Assembly: GCA_002382495.1 (NCBI GenBank)
Contig: DFXW01000008.1
Span: 1-19,874, forward strand
DNA length: 19,874 nucleotides
From: Flavobacterium sp. UBA4098
GTDB lineage: Bacteria > Bacteroidota > Bacteroidia > Flavobacteriales > Flavobacteriaceae
Direction of reading: 5' to 3'
Part shown: positions 6,703 through 13,368 of the stretch, piece after piece
Layout: the number at the start of each line of letters is the position of its first letter
Position numbering within the stretch: position 1 is the stretch's first letter
Notes under the pieces: model-generated
Told to the model about the DNA's origin: nothing
The model's input: the letters and a program-made list of their open reading frames with translations, nothing else
Databases searched by the model: none
Position numbers and translations under genes: made by a program

Positions 6703-9249
6703 ATGGATGATAATTTTTCGCCAAGAGTAAAAGATGTAATCACTTATAGTAAGGAAGAAGCCTTGCGATTAGGCCATGATTTCATTGGTACCGAACACCT
6801 AATGTTAGGAATTCTTAGAGATGGAAACGGAAAAGCGATTCATATTTTGAATACGCTTGCAGTAGATTTAGATCACTTGCGTAGAAAAGTGGAGATTTTA
6901 AGCCCTGCCAATCCTAGCATTGAAGTAAGTGTAGAAAAGAAAAATTTACACCTTACTCGTCAAGCTGAAAGAGCTTTAAAAACCACTTTTTTGGAAGCCA
7001 AAGTTTTTCAAAGTCCATCCATTAGTACCGCACATTTGCTTTTATGCATATTGCGAAATGAAAACGATCCCACAACCAAACTACTCAACAAGTTGAAAAT
7101 CGACTACGATGTAGTTAAAGAACAATACGTAAATATGACTCCAGCAGAAGATGATTTCATGGAAAACTTGCCAAAAAACGAGTCGTATAATGACGAATCA
7201 GGACAAGATGACAGCCTTAAAGAAAGTAACTTTAACAACCCTACCAATAAATCCAACAAGAAGTCTAAAACGCCTGTTTTAGATAATTTCGGAAGGGATT
7301 TAACCGAAATGGCGGAAGAAGGAAAATTAGATCCTGTTGTGGGACGCGAAAAAGAAATTGAGCGTGTTTCCCAAATTCTAAGTCGAAGAAAAAAGAACAA
7401 TCCATTATTAATTGGAGAACCTGGTGTGGGTAAATCAGCCATTGCCGAAGGTTTGGCTTTGCGAATTATCCAAAAAAAGGTATCACGAATATTATTCAAC
7501 AAACGTGTAGTAACTTTAGATTTAGCCAGTTTAGTTGCCGGGACAAAATACCGCGGACAGTTTGAAGAACGAATGAAAGCTGTAATGAATGAGTTAGAAA
7601 AAAATGATGATATCATTCTTTTCATTGACGAAATCCACACCATTGTGGGTGCTGGAGGAGCAACAGGTTCTTTGGATGCTTCCAATATGTTTAAACCAGC
7701 CTTAGCGCGTGGCGAAATTCAATGCATCGGAGCAACTACTTTAGATGAATACCGTCAATACATTGAAAAAGACGGTGCTTTAGAAAGACGTTTTCAAAAA
7801 ATAATTGTAGAGCCTACTTCGGTTCCTGAAACAATTACCATTTTGAACAACATCAAAAACAAATACGAAGATCATCACAATGTAACTTACACGCAAGAAG
7901 CTATTGAAGCTTGTGTAAAATTAACCGATCGTTATATGTCGGAGCGATTTTTACCAGACAAAGCGATCGATGCTTTAGACGAAGCAGGTTCAAGAGTTCA
8001 CATTACTAATATTGAAGTTCCAAAACAAATTGTAGATCTTGAACGTCAATTAGAAGATGTGCGCGTTTTGAAAAACGAAGTAGTTAAAAAACAAAAATAC
8101 GAGGAGGCAGCCAAACTTCGCGATGACGAGAAACGCATTGAAAAAGATTTAGCCATCGCTCAAGAACAATGGGAAGAAGATGCCAAAAATAATCGTATTG
8201 AAGTTACTGAAGACAATGTAGCCGATGTCGTTTCTATGATGACAGGAATTCCTGTTAATCGTATTGCTCAAACTGAAAGTAATAAACTAGCCCAACTACC
8301 TGAACTAATTGAAGGTAAGGTAATTGGCCAAAAAGAAGCAGTGCTTAAAATTGCACGTTCTATTCAACGAAACCGTGCCGGATTAAAGGATCCAAACAGA
8401 CCAATTGGTTCTTTTATTTTCTTAGGACAAACCGGTGTAGGAAAGACTCAATTAGCAAAAGTAATTGCTAGAGAATTATTCGATTCGGAAGATGCTTTAG
8501 TTCGTATTGATATGAGTGAATACATGGAGAAATTCGCTATCTCAAGATTAGTGGGGGCTCCTCCAGGATACGTAGGTTATGAAGAAGGTGGACAACTAAC
8601 AGAAAAAGTACGTAGAAAACCATATTGTGTAGTATTACTAGACGAAATTGAAAAAGCACATCCTGATGTTTTCAATATGTTGCTTCAAGTATTGGACGAT
8701 GGATATTTAACTGATAGCTTGGGTCGTAAGATTGATTTCAAAAATACCATCATCATTATGACATCAAATGTTGGCGCAAGACAATTAAAAGATTTCGGAC
8801 AGGGTGTTGGTTTTGGCACAGCAGCAAGAACGGCACAAGTAGATGAGAATTCAAAAAGTGTCATTGAGAATGCCTTGAAAAAAACATTTGCTCCCGAATT
8901 CTTGAATCGTATTGATGATGTTATTGTATTCAATGCTTTGGAGAAACACGATATTGATTTGATTATCGAAATCGAATTGAAAAAACTTACCGCTCGAATC
9001 GCTGACTTAGGTTATACATTAAATCTATCCGACAAAGCTAAGTCCTTTATTGCTGAAAAAGGTTTTGACAAACAATTTGGAGCTCGACCATTAAAAAGAG
9101 CGATTCAGAAATATGTAGAAGATTCGTTAGCCGAAGAAATTATAACTTCAAAGATTGGATCTGGTGATGAAATTTTTATGGATATTGAAGACGGCGCTCA
9201 AGAATTGACCGTTCAAGTTCATAAAGCCGAAGAGCCTACTAATAATTGA
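6703..9249 (+). CDS. clpC: ClpC-type AAA+ protease ATPase
   Basis: An 848-residue Hsp100 unfoldase that feeds substrates to the ClpP peptidase. In order: a double Clp N-domain (about 5-145), an acidic/Asn-Ser-Lys-rich linker (150-190), and AAA+ module 1 with Walker A GEPGVGKS (238-245) and Walker B IILFIDEI (304-311). A middle coiled coil follows, with a UVR-like motif near KYEEAAKLRDDEK (465-477). AAA+ module 2 has Walker A GQTGVGKT (575-582) and Walker B VVLLDEIE (643-650). The short UVR-bearing middle region marks ClpC rather than ClpB. The GVGF tripeptide loop (702-704) matches the ClpP-docking loop of ClpC/ClpA. The ATG at 6703 opens directly into the N-domain. It is a single gene with its own terminator downstream. 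No CtsR or McsAB partner genes lie beside it, unlike in Firmicutes. Confidence 0.95.
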   Translation: MDDNFSPRVKDVITYSKEEALRLGHDFIGTEHLMLGILRDGNGKAIHILNTLAVDLDHLRRKVEILSPANPSIEVSVEKKNLHLTRQAERALKTTFLEAKVFQSPSISTAHLLLCILRNENDPTTKLLNKLKIDYDVVKEQYVNMTPAEDDFMENLPKNESYNDESGQDDSLKESNFNNPTNKSNKKSKTPVLDNFGRDLTEMAEEGKLDPVVGREKEIERVSQILSRRKKNNPLLIGEPGVGKSAIAEGLALRIIQKKVSRILFNKRVVTLDLASLVAGTKYRGQFEERMKAVMNELEKNDDIILFIDEIHTIVGAGGATGSLDASNMFKPALARGEIQCIGATTLDEYRQYIEKDGALERRFQKIIVEPTSVPETITILNNIKNKYEDHHNVTYTQEAIEACVKLTDRYMSERFLPDKAIDALDEAGSRVHITNIEVPKQIVDLERQLEDVRVLKNEVVKKQKYEEAAKLRDDEKRIEKDLAIAQEQWEEDAKNNRIEVTEDNVADVVSMMTGIPVNRIAQTESNKLAQLPELIEGKVIGQKEAVLKIARSIQRNRAGLKDPNRPIGSFIFLGQTGVGKTQLAKVIARELFDSEDALVRIDMSEYMEKFAISRLVGAPPGYVGYEEGGQLTEKVRRKPYCVVLLDEIEKAHPDVFNMLLQVLDDGYLTDSLGRKIDFKNTIIIMTSNVGARQLKDFGQGVGFGTAARTAQVDENSKSVIENALKKTFAPEFLNRIDDVIVFNALEKHDIDLIIEIELKKLTARIADLGYTLNLSDKAKSFIAEKGFDKQFGARPLKRAIQKYVEDSLAEEIITSKIGSGDEIFMDIEDGAQELTVQVHKAEEPTNN

Positions 9250-9275
9250 TTTTTATTTATAATTATAAACTTCAC

Positions 9276-9311
9276 AAATCCGTTACGTTTTAATAACATA
9301 ACGGATTTTTT
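9276..9311 (+). terminator. Intrinsic terminator of clpC
   Basis: The perfect 10-bp stem AAATCCGTTA (9276-9285) / TAACGGATTT (9299-9308) has a 13-nt loop and is followed by a T-rich tract. It sits 26 bp after the clpC stop and separates it from the ligase gene that follows. Confidence 0.8.
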
Positions 9312-9366
9312 ATTTTAATAAATTCTTACGTTTTTGCGTAATTATTAGAAATGTAAAACAAACTCA

Positions 9367-10734
9367 ATGAGTGAAACTAAAATTATTCTTGGAAGCGAAG
9401 AGTGGTGCTCTTTTCCGGATTTAGGAATTCCATCTATTAAAGCTAGAGTAGATTCCGGCGCTAAGACATCAGCGTTGCATGCTATCAATATCGCACCTTT
9501 TGTTCGAGATGAAACAAATTGGGTAAAATTTGACATCAATCCGATTCAGAATAATGTGAGAACAACCATCCATTGTGAAGCAAAATTGATAGATAAAAGA
9601 ATTATTAAAAGTTCAAACGGTTTCAGAGAACAACGCTACGTAATTCAAACACAATTAAACCTAGGCGATCATAGTTGGGACATCGAATTAACTTTAACAA
9701 ATCGTGACTCGATGGGTTTTAGAATGCTTTTAGGTAGAGAAGCTATGATGGGACGAGTTATCGTAGATCCCGAGGAACAATACTTATTAAAAGAACCCAC
9801 AGAAGAATTTTTAACTGAATTATACAAAGGAGCTGTAAAAGAAAAATCAGGTCTTCATATTGGAGTTCTAGCAAGCAATCCAGAACTATACAGTAACAAA
9901 CGAATAATGGAAGCGGGAGAAATGCGTGGCCATGAAATGCACTTTTTAAACATTAAAGAATGCTATATAAAATTGGATGCAAAAAAACCTGAAATACATT
10001 ATCGTGGTGGTAAAATACTGAACCAATTCGATGCAATTATTCCAAGAATTAGACCAAGTGCTACATTTTATGGATGTGCTTTAACGCGGCAATTCGAGGC
10101 ATTAAAAGTATTTTGTTTGAACTCTTCAAGTGCAATTACGCAATCAAGAGATAAATTATATTCTTTACAATTATTACTCAATCATGGCGTAGACATTCCA
10201 ACTACTGGTTTTGCTAATTCCCCTTTAGATACAGATGATTTAATTAAAATGGTGGGCGGACCTCCTTTAATTGTTAAACTATTAGAAGGAACACAAGGAA
10301 AAGGTGTTGTGTTGGCTGAAACCAAAAAAGCTGCCGAAAGTGTGATCAATGCGTTCAAAAGTATTAACGCTAATATTCTAGTTCAAGAATTTATCAAAGA
10401 AGCAAATGGAAAAGATATTCGCTGTTTTGTTATAGACGGCAAAGTAGTTGCCGCAATACAAAGAGAAGCTTTGCCAGGCGAATTTAGGGCTAATATTCAT
10501 CTTGGAGGCACTGCTTCATTGATCAGAGTAACTTCAGAGGAAAAAAAGATTGCAATTAAAGCCGCAAAAGCAATGGATTTAAAAGTAGCTGGTGTAGATA
10601 TTATTCGTTCTTCGAAAGGACCACTACTATTAGAAGTAAACTCCTCTCCAGGTCTAGAAGGAATTGAAGGCGCAACCAATATTGATGTAGCTGGAAAAAT
10701 GATTAAAGCGATAGAAAAACATTTTAAACTATAA
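9367..10734 (+). CDS. Fused RimB-like protease / RimK-like ATP-grasp ligase
   Basis: A 455-residue two-domain protein. Residues 1-155 match the family annotated as putative ATP-dependent zinc protease (RimB), now viewed as retropepsin-like: the aspartate motif DSGA at 29-32 in ARVDSGAKTSALHA, and FRMLLGREAM at 118-127. Residues 163-455 form an ATP-grasp ligase of the RimK type: pre-ATP-grasp domain from LHIGVLAS, RDKLYSLQLL at 261-270, nucleotide-binding VKLLEGTQGKGVV (303-315), and metal ligands in LLEVNSSPGLEGIE (421-434). RimK adds glutamates to the C-terminus of ribosomal protein S6 or makes poly-glutamate; RimB is thought to trim such tails. The fusion therefore suggests one protein that both adds and removes a peptide modification, although its substrate is unknown here. 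It lies between two terminators, so it is monocistronic. No signal peptide. Confidence 0.88.
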   Translation: MSETKIILGSEEWCSFPDLGIPSIKARVDSGAKTSALHAINIAPFVRDETNWVKFDINPIQNNVRTTIHCEAKLIDKRIIKSSNGFREQRYVIQTQLNLGDHSWDIELTLTNRDSMGFRMLLGREAMMGRVIVDPEEQYLLKEPTEEFLTELYKGAVKEKSGLHIGVLASNPELYSNKRIMEAGEMRGHEMHFLNIKECYIKLDAKKPEIHYRGGKILNQFDAIIPRIRPSATFYGCALTRQFEALKVFCLNSSSAITQSRDKLYSLQLLLNHGVDIPTTGFANSPLDTDDLIKMVGGPPLIVKLLEGTQGKGVVLAETKKAAESVINAFKSINANILVQEFIKEANGKDIRCFVIDGKVVAAIQREALPGEFRANIHLGGTASLIRVTSEEKKIAIKAAKAMDLKVAGVDIIRSSKGPLLLEVNSSPGLEGIEGATNIDVAGKMIKAIEKHFKL

Positions 10735-10770
10735 AAAAAGCATCTCTTTTGAGATGCTTTTTTTATAGTT
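10727..10770. terminator. Long bidirectional terminator (20-bp perfect stem)
   Basis: A perfect inverted repeat pairs 10727-10746 with 10751-10770 around a TTTT loop. The core GCATCTC/GAGATGC is flanked by A7 and T7. It overlaps the stop codon of the RimK-like gene (10732-10734) and lies 14 bp from the stop of the convergent PiT gene, so it serves both directions. Confidence 0.9.
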
Positions 10771-10783
10771 ATTTACGTATATC

Positions 10784-12097
10784 TTAAATAAATAAATTAA
10801 TTACATAATAGGTTACAGCGGCTAAAATAGCTGAAACAGGAATTGTTAAAACCCAAGCCCATAAAAGACTTACCGTAACTCCCCATCGTACTGCAGAAAC
10901 ACGTTTGGTAACTCCTACTCCAATAATAGAACCTGTAATAGTGTGAGTTGTGGAAACCGGTATTTTAAAATGCTCTGTCAAAAATAAAGTTAAAGCACCT
11001 GCAGACTCAGCAACTACTCCTTCAAAAGCATTTACTTTAGTGATTTTTGAACCCATTGTTTTTACAATTTTCCAACCTCCACTCAATGTTCCAAGGGCAA
11101 TAACTGAATAACATGTAATTGGAATCCAAGCAGGCATTTTGAATGAGCCATCCTCTTTTGGCAATTCTACATCTAACCAGTCTGGCAAATCAATATTACC
11201 GGCAGTTTTTACATACACTGCAACTGCAGCAGCAATAATACCCATTACTTTTTGAGAATCATTACCACCATGACCTAAACTAAAAGCAGCAGAGGATAAT
11301 AATTGCATTTTCTTCAAAACAGCTTCAGCTTTAGAAGCCGAAAAAGAACTGAAAAACAAATTAAATACCGCCAAACTAAAAAAGATGATTGAAACCAAAA
11401 ACCATTTAATATTGTGAGGTTCGGTTAACACACTCCATATCGGACTTTCAAATCTAGGTTTTTCAATTTCTTCGTAAGGAATCAAAACAGTAGATAAAAA
11501 CCAAACTGCTAATCCCATTAACACAAGTGTTAATAGTTTAGGATAAATATTTTTCTTAGAAGAGTACATTAACCATAATGATATGAAATACGAAATTATC
11601 ATACCCAACAGTGGTGCAAAAACAATAAATACTATTACAATTAATACACCTGATGGTAATAATTCCCCTTCTTTAGCTGCTTTTAACCAACTAACTATTT
11701 TTAAACCATAATGTTCTGGATCTTGAACTACTCCAGAAAAACCATGTGCTATTGCTGCTCCGGCAAATCCACCAATCAAAGTATGAGAAGAAGACGAAGG
11801 AATTCCTTTCCACCAAGTGAATAAATTCCACATAATGGCGGCAATAACACCCGCAAGAATCACTGTCAAATCAATACTACTAGTATGTGCGGTTTTTGCC
11901 ACAGTATCAGCCACTCCAAAACCAAAAACCCAGTAGGCTAAAAAGTTAAAAAAGGCAGCCCAAAAAACAGCCTGATAAGGCGTCAAAACCTTTGTTGCAA
12001 CAATAGTTGCTATGGAATTAGCTGCGTCATGAAAACCATTGATATAATCAAAAGCTAATGACAGTAGTATAATAATAATGAGTAAAGTAAAATCCAT
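10784..12097 (-). CDS. PiT-family inorganic phosphate transporter
   Basis: A 437-residue integral membrane protein of the PiT family (proton- or cation-coupled uptake of phosphate, often as a metal-phosphate complex). The N-terminal half has the signature DYINGFHDAANSIATIVATK. The C-terminal half has the matching inverted-repeat signature AAFSLGHGGNDSQKVMGII. About ten hydrophobic helices can be traced, with a hydrophilic loop in the middle (about 205-230 and 300-320). Further conserved segments are GIPSSSSHTLIGGFAGAAIA and KIPVSTTHTITGSIIGVG, whose SHT and THT motifs line the substrate path. Length is typical. The gene follows the DUF47 gene by 26 bp on the same strand, a common PiT partnership, and ends at a strong terminator. 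Confidence 0.95.
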   Translation of the reverse strand: MDFTLLIIIILLSLAFDYINGFHDAANSIATIVATKVLTPYQAVFWAAFFNFLAYWVFGFGVADTVAKTAHTSSIDLTVILAGVIAAIMWNLFTWWKGIPSSSSHTLIGGFAGAAIAHGFSGVVQDPEHYGLKIVSWLKAAKEGELLPSGVLIVIVFIVFAPLLGMIISYFISLWLMYSSKKNIYPKLLTLVLMGLAVWFLSTVLIPYEEIEKPRFESPIWSVLTEPHNIKWFLVSIIFFSLAVFNLFFSSFSASKAEAVLKKMQLLSSAAFSLGHGGNDSQKVMGIIAAAVAVYVKTAGNIDLPDWLDVELPKEDGSFKMPAWIPITCYSVIALGTLSGGWKIVKTMGSKITKVNAFEGVVAESAGALTLFLTEHFKIPVSTTHTITGSIIGVGVTKRVSAVRWGVTVSLLWAWVLTIPVSAILAAVTYYVINLFI

Positions 12098-12123
12098 AAG
12101 TTGTTTCAGTAAATCTGATTAAA

Positions 12124-12768
12124 TTAAGAGTGTTTAACTGCAATCGATTCCAAAACACCTGCAACGCTCTTACATTTATCGGTAGCCGACTCTAAAACAG
12201 ACAATACTTCTTTGTATTTAATGATATTGATAGCGTCAGTTTCGCTTTCAAAAATTTCAAAAATAGCTTTGTTATACACTACATCTGAACTATTCTCTAA
12301 TTTATTAATTTTAGAACAGGCACTAGTAATGTTTTTAACATTATTCAAATTATTTAGATCCTTAACTGCTGACTCAATTTTCAAACAAGCTTCTAAATTA
12401 ATTTCTGTCATCTTACGAATTGACTTGGTAATTTTATCTACATGGTACAAACGCATTCTGCTTGCTGCGCCTTGAAGATTATCAGCAACATTATCAATAG
12501 AAGTAATTAAGGAGTGAATGTCTTCTCTGTCAAATGGAGTGATGAAATTTCTACTTAATTCCAAATTGGTTTCACGCGTAATTTCTTCACCTCTTTGTTC
12601 TAATTCGTCTATTTTTTGAAAAAGAGCTTCTCTTTCTTTCAATGGCAAATTCACAGCTTCATGTAAATGTGATGCCAATTGAACCAAATTTGTTGTTGCT
12701 TGTTCAAATAGAGGAAAAAACTTTTTGTCTTTAGGAACTAAAAATTGAAAAATACTGTTTAATGACAT
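12124..12768 (-). CDS. DUF47 / PhoU-like phosphate transport regulator
   Basis: A 214-residue all-helical protein of the DUF47 (PhoU-like) family. It starts MSLNSIFQFLVPKDKKFFPLFEQ, as is typical, and contains the PhoU-like E/D-rich helical pairs, for example HSLITSIDNVADNLQGAASR at about 85-105 and VLSVLESATDKCKSVAGVLE near the C-terminus. These acidic helices bind metal clusters in PhoU homologues. No signal peptide or membrane segment is seen, so it is cytosolic or membrane-associated. It precedes the PiT transporter by 26 bp. Members encoded beside PiT are thought to control its activity; that role is inferred from context. Confidence 0.92.
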   Translation of the reverse strand: MSLNSIFQFLVPKDKKFFPLFEQATTNLVQLASHLHEAVNLPLKEREALFQKIDELEQRGEEITRETNLELSRNFITPFDREDIHSLITSIDNVADNLQGAASRMRLYHVDKITKSIRKMTEINLEACLKIESAVKDLNNLNNVKNITSACSKINKLENSSDVVYNKAIFEIFESETDAINIIKYKEVLSVLESATDKCKSVAGVLESIAVKHS

Positions 12769-12788
12769 TGGTGTATAGTTTAGATATG

Positions 12789-12796
12789 CAAAATTA
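12789..12796 (-). promoter_or_regulatory. Candidate -7 element for the DUF47-PiT operon
   Basis: On the minus strand this reads TAATTTTG, a perfect TAnnTTTG element. Transcription would start near 12784, leaving about 15 nt before the DUF47 start codon. No TTG occurs at the usual -33 distance, so the upstream half of the promoter is weak or divergent. Confidence 0.45.
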
Positions 12797-13146
12797 AATG
12801 ATTATTTAGCGCTTGTGTTAAGCTATTGTTAACAATTGAAAATGAATTTTATTTTAAATAGTACTATATTTTTTAAAAAAAGAGGTTATAGTAATCAATC
12901 TGATACTTTACTAAAATACATGAAATTACCAATGTTGAACGATTACTCGAATAAAAACATAAATTAACTCTCTAAATAAGCGCTGTTCATCATCCACATT
13001 GACTCAAAATTTAAGCTTAAAATACGAAACCACTCAATAAACACAGTTTATAATTTCTAATTTAACGAATATCAATAAAATTAATAGCTCATTTTTAAAA
13101 TATTCGTAAAAAGTATTTATAGGGTTCTCTTTTTTATAAAAAAATG
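12797..13146. other. AT-rich intergenic region with no gene
   Basis: This 350-bp divergent gap separates the phosphate-uptake operon from the threonine operon. I see no credible ORF on either strand, no tRNA and no strong terminator. The only clear pattern is a 12-bp perfect palindrome, ATTGTTAACAAT (12825-12836), about 57 bp upstream of the DUF47 start, a possible but unproven operator site. Confidence 0.5.
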
Positions 13147-13154
13147 TACTTTTG
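13147..13154 (+). promoter_or_regulatory. -7 element of the threonine operon promoter
   Basis: TACTTTTG is a perfect TAnnTTTG match. Transcription is expected about 4-6 nt after it, near 13158-13160, immediately before the ATG of the leader ORF. No good TTG lies at the usual -33 distance. The match and its position upstream of the leader peptide support it as the operon promoter. Confidence 0.55.
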
Positions 13155-13163
13155 AACAATCAA

Positions 13164-13262
13164 ATGACAAGCAACAGAAACACATATTCATCATCTATAA
13201 CAACTTCAACTGAAGTTGCATTTTCTGTTACTTTTACTACTACAACAACTACTACCCCTTAG
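13164..13262 (+). CDS. thrL: Threonine operon leader peptide (thrL-like)
   Basis: A 32-codon ORF, ATG to TAG, too short for routine gene calling. Thirteen of 32 residues are Thr, and codons 25-31 are seven consecutive Thr codons (act act aca aca act act acc), followed by one Pro codon and the stop. There are also six Ser and a single Ile. It lies just after a consensus -7 element and 106 bp upstream of thrA, exactly where attenuation leader peptides sit. By analogy with the enterobacterial thrL leader, ribosome stalling at the Thr run under threonine shortage would change folding of the downstream RNA. The near absence of Ile codons suggests sensing of threonine rather than of threonine plus isoleucine. 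Expression and function are inferred; the homology to E. coli thrL is functional, not by sequence. Confidence 0.72.
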   Translation: MTSNRNTYSSSITTSTEVAFSVTFTTTTTTTP

Positions 13263-13335
13263 GGGTATACATTTTACATATAATCCTACTATACTTTTAC
13301 TTTTCCTTCAAGGGAGAAAGTTCTTGGATGTATAG
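13201..13335 (+). promoter_or_regulatory. Candidate threonine attenuator RNA structures
   Basis: Several pairings can form in the leader RNA. Hairpin A is CAACTTC/GAAGTTG (13201-13207 with 13212-13218), inside the leader codons. Hairpin B is TACCCC/GGGGTA (13253-13258 with 13262-13267) and spans the last Thr codon and the stop. Hairpin C is an imperfect stem over 13299-13321 (around CCTTCAAGG), enclosed by CTATAC/GTATAG (13289-13294 with 13330-13335). CCCTT (13256-13260) can instead pair with AAGGG (13310-13314), which excludes B and C. Likewise TATACAT (13266-13272) can pair with ATGTATA (13328-13334), competing with the outer stem of C. This is the layout expected of an attenuator. However, hairpin C is not followed by a clean T-run, so the output may not be simple intrinsic termination. 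Confidence 0.45.
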
Positions 13336-13368
13336 AAAATAGTTGCATTTTAAAATAAAACACACACA

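Noticed and set aside
6690..6724. Minus-strand TATTTTTG plus TTG as a gyrA promoter
   Set aside because: The -7 element matches, but the spacer is 24 bp and the -33 would lie inside clpC, giving a 5' leader of about 240 nt. Too weak to call.
7104..7685. 193-codon minus-strand ORF inside clpC
   Set aside because: It lies entirely antisense to the conserved AAA+ module 1 of clpC, has no recognisable domain and has no promoter; a frame shadow.
9326..9341. TTACG/CGTAA inverted repeat before the RimK-like gene, or TACGTTTTTG as its -7 element
   Set aside because: The stem is only 5 bp, and the promoter match needs two extra bases, so neither was called.
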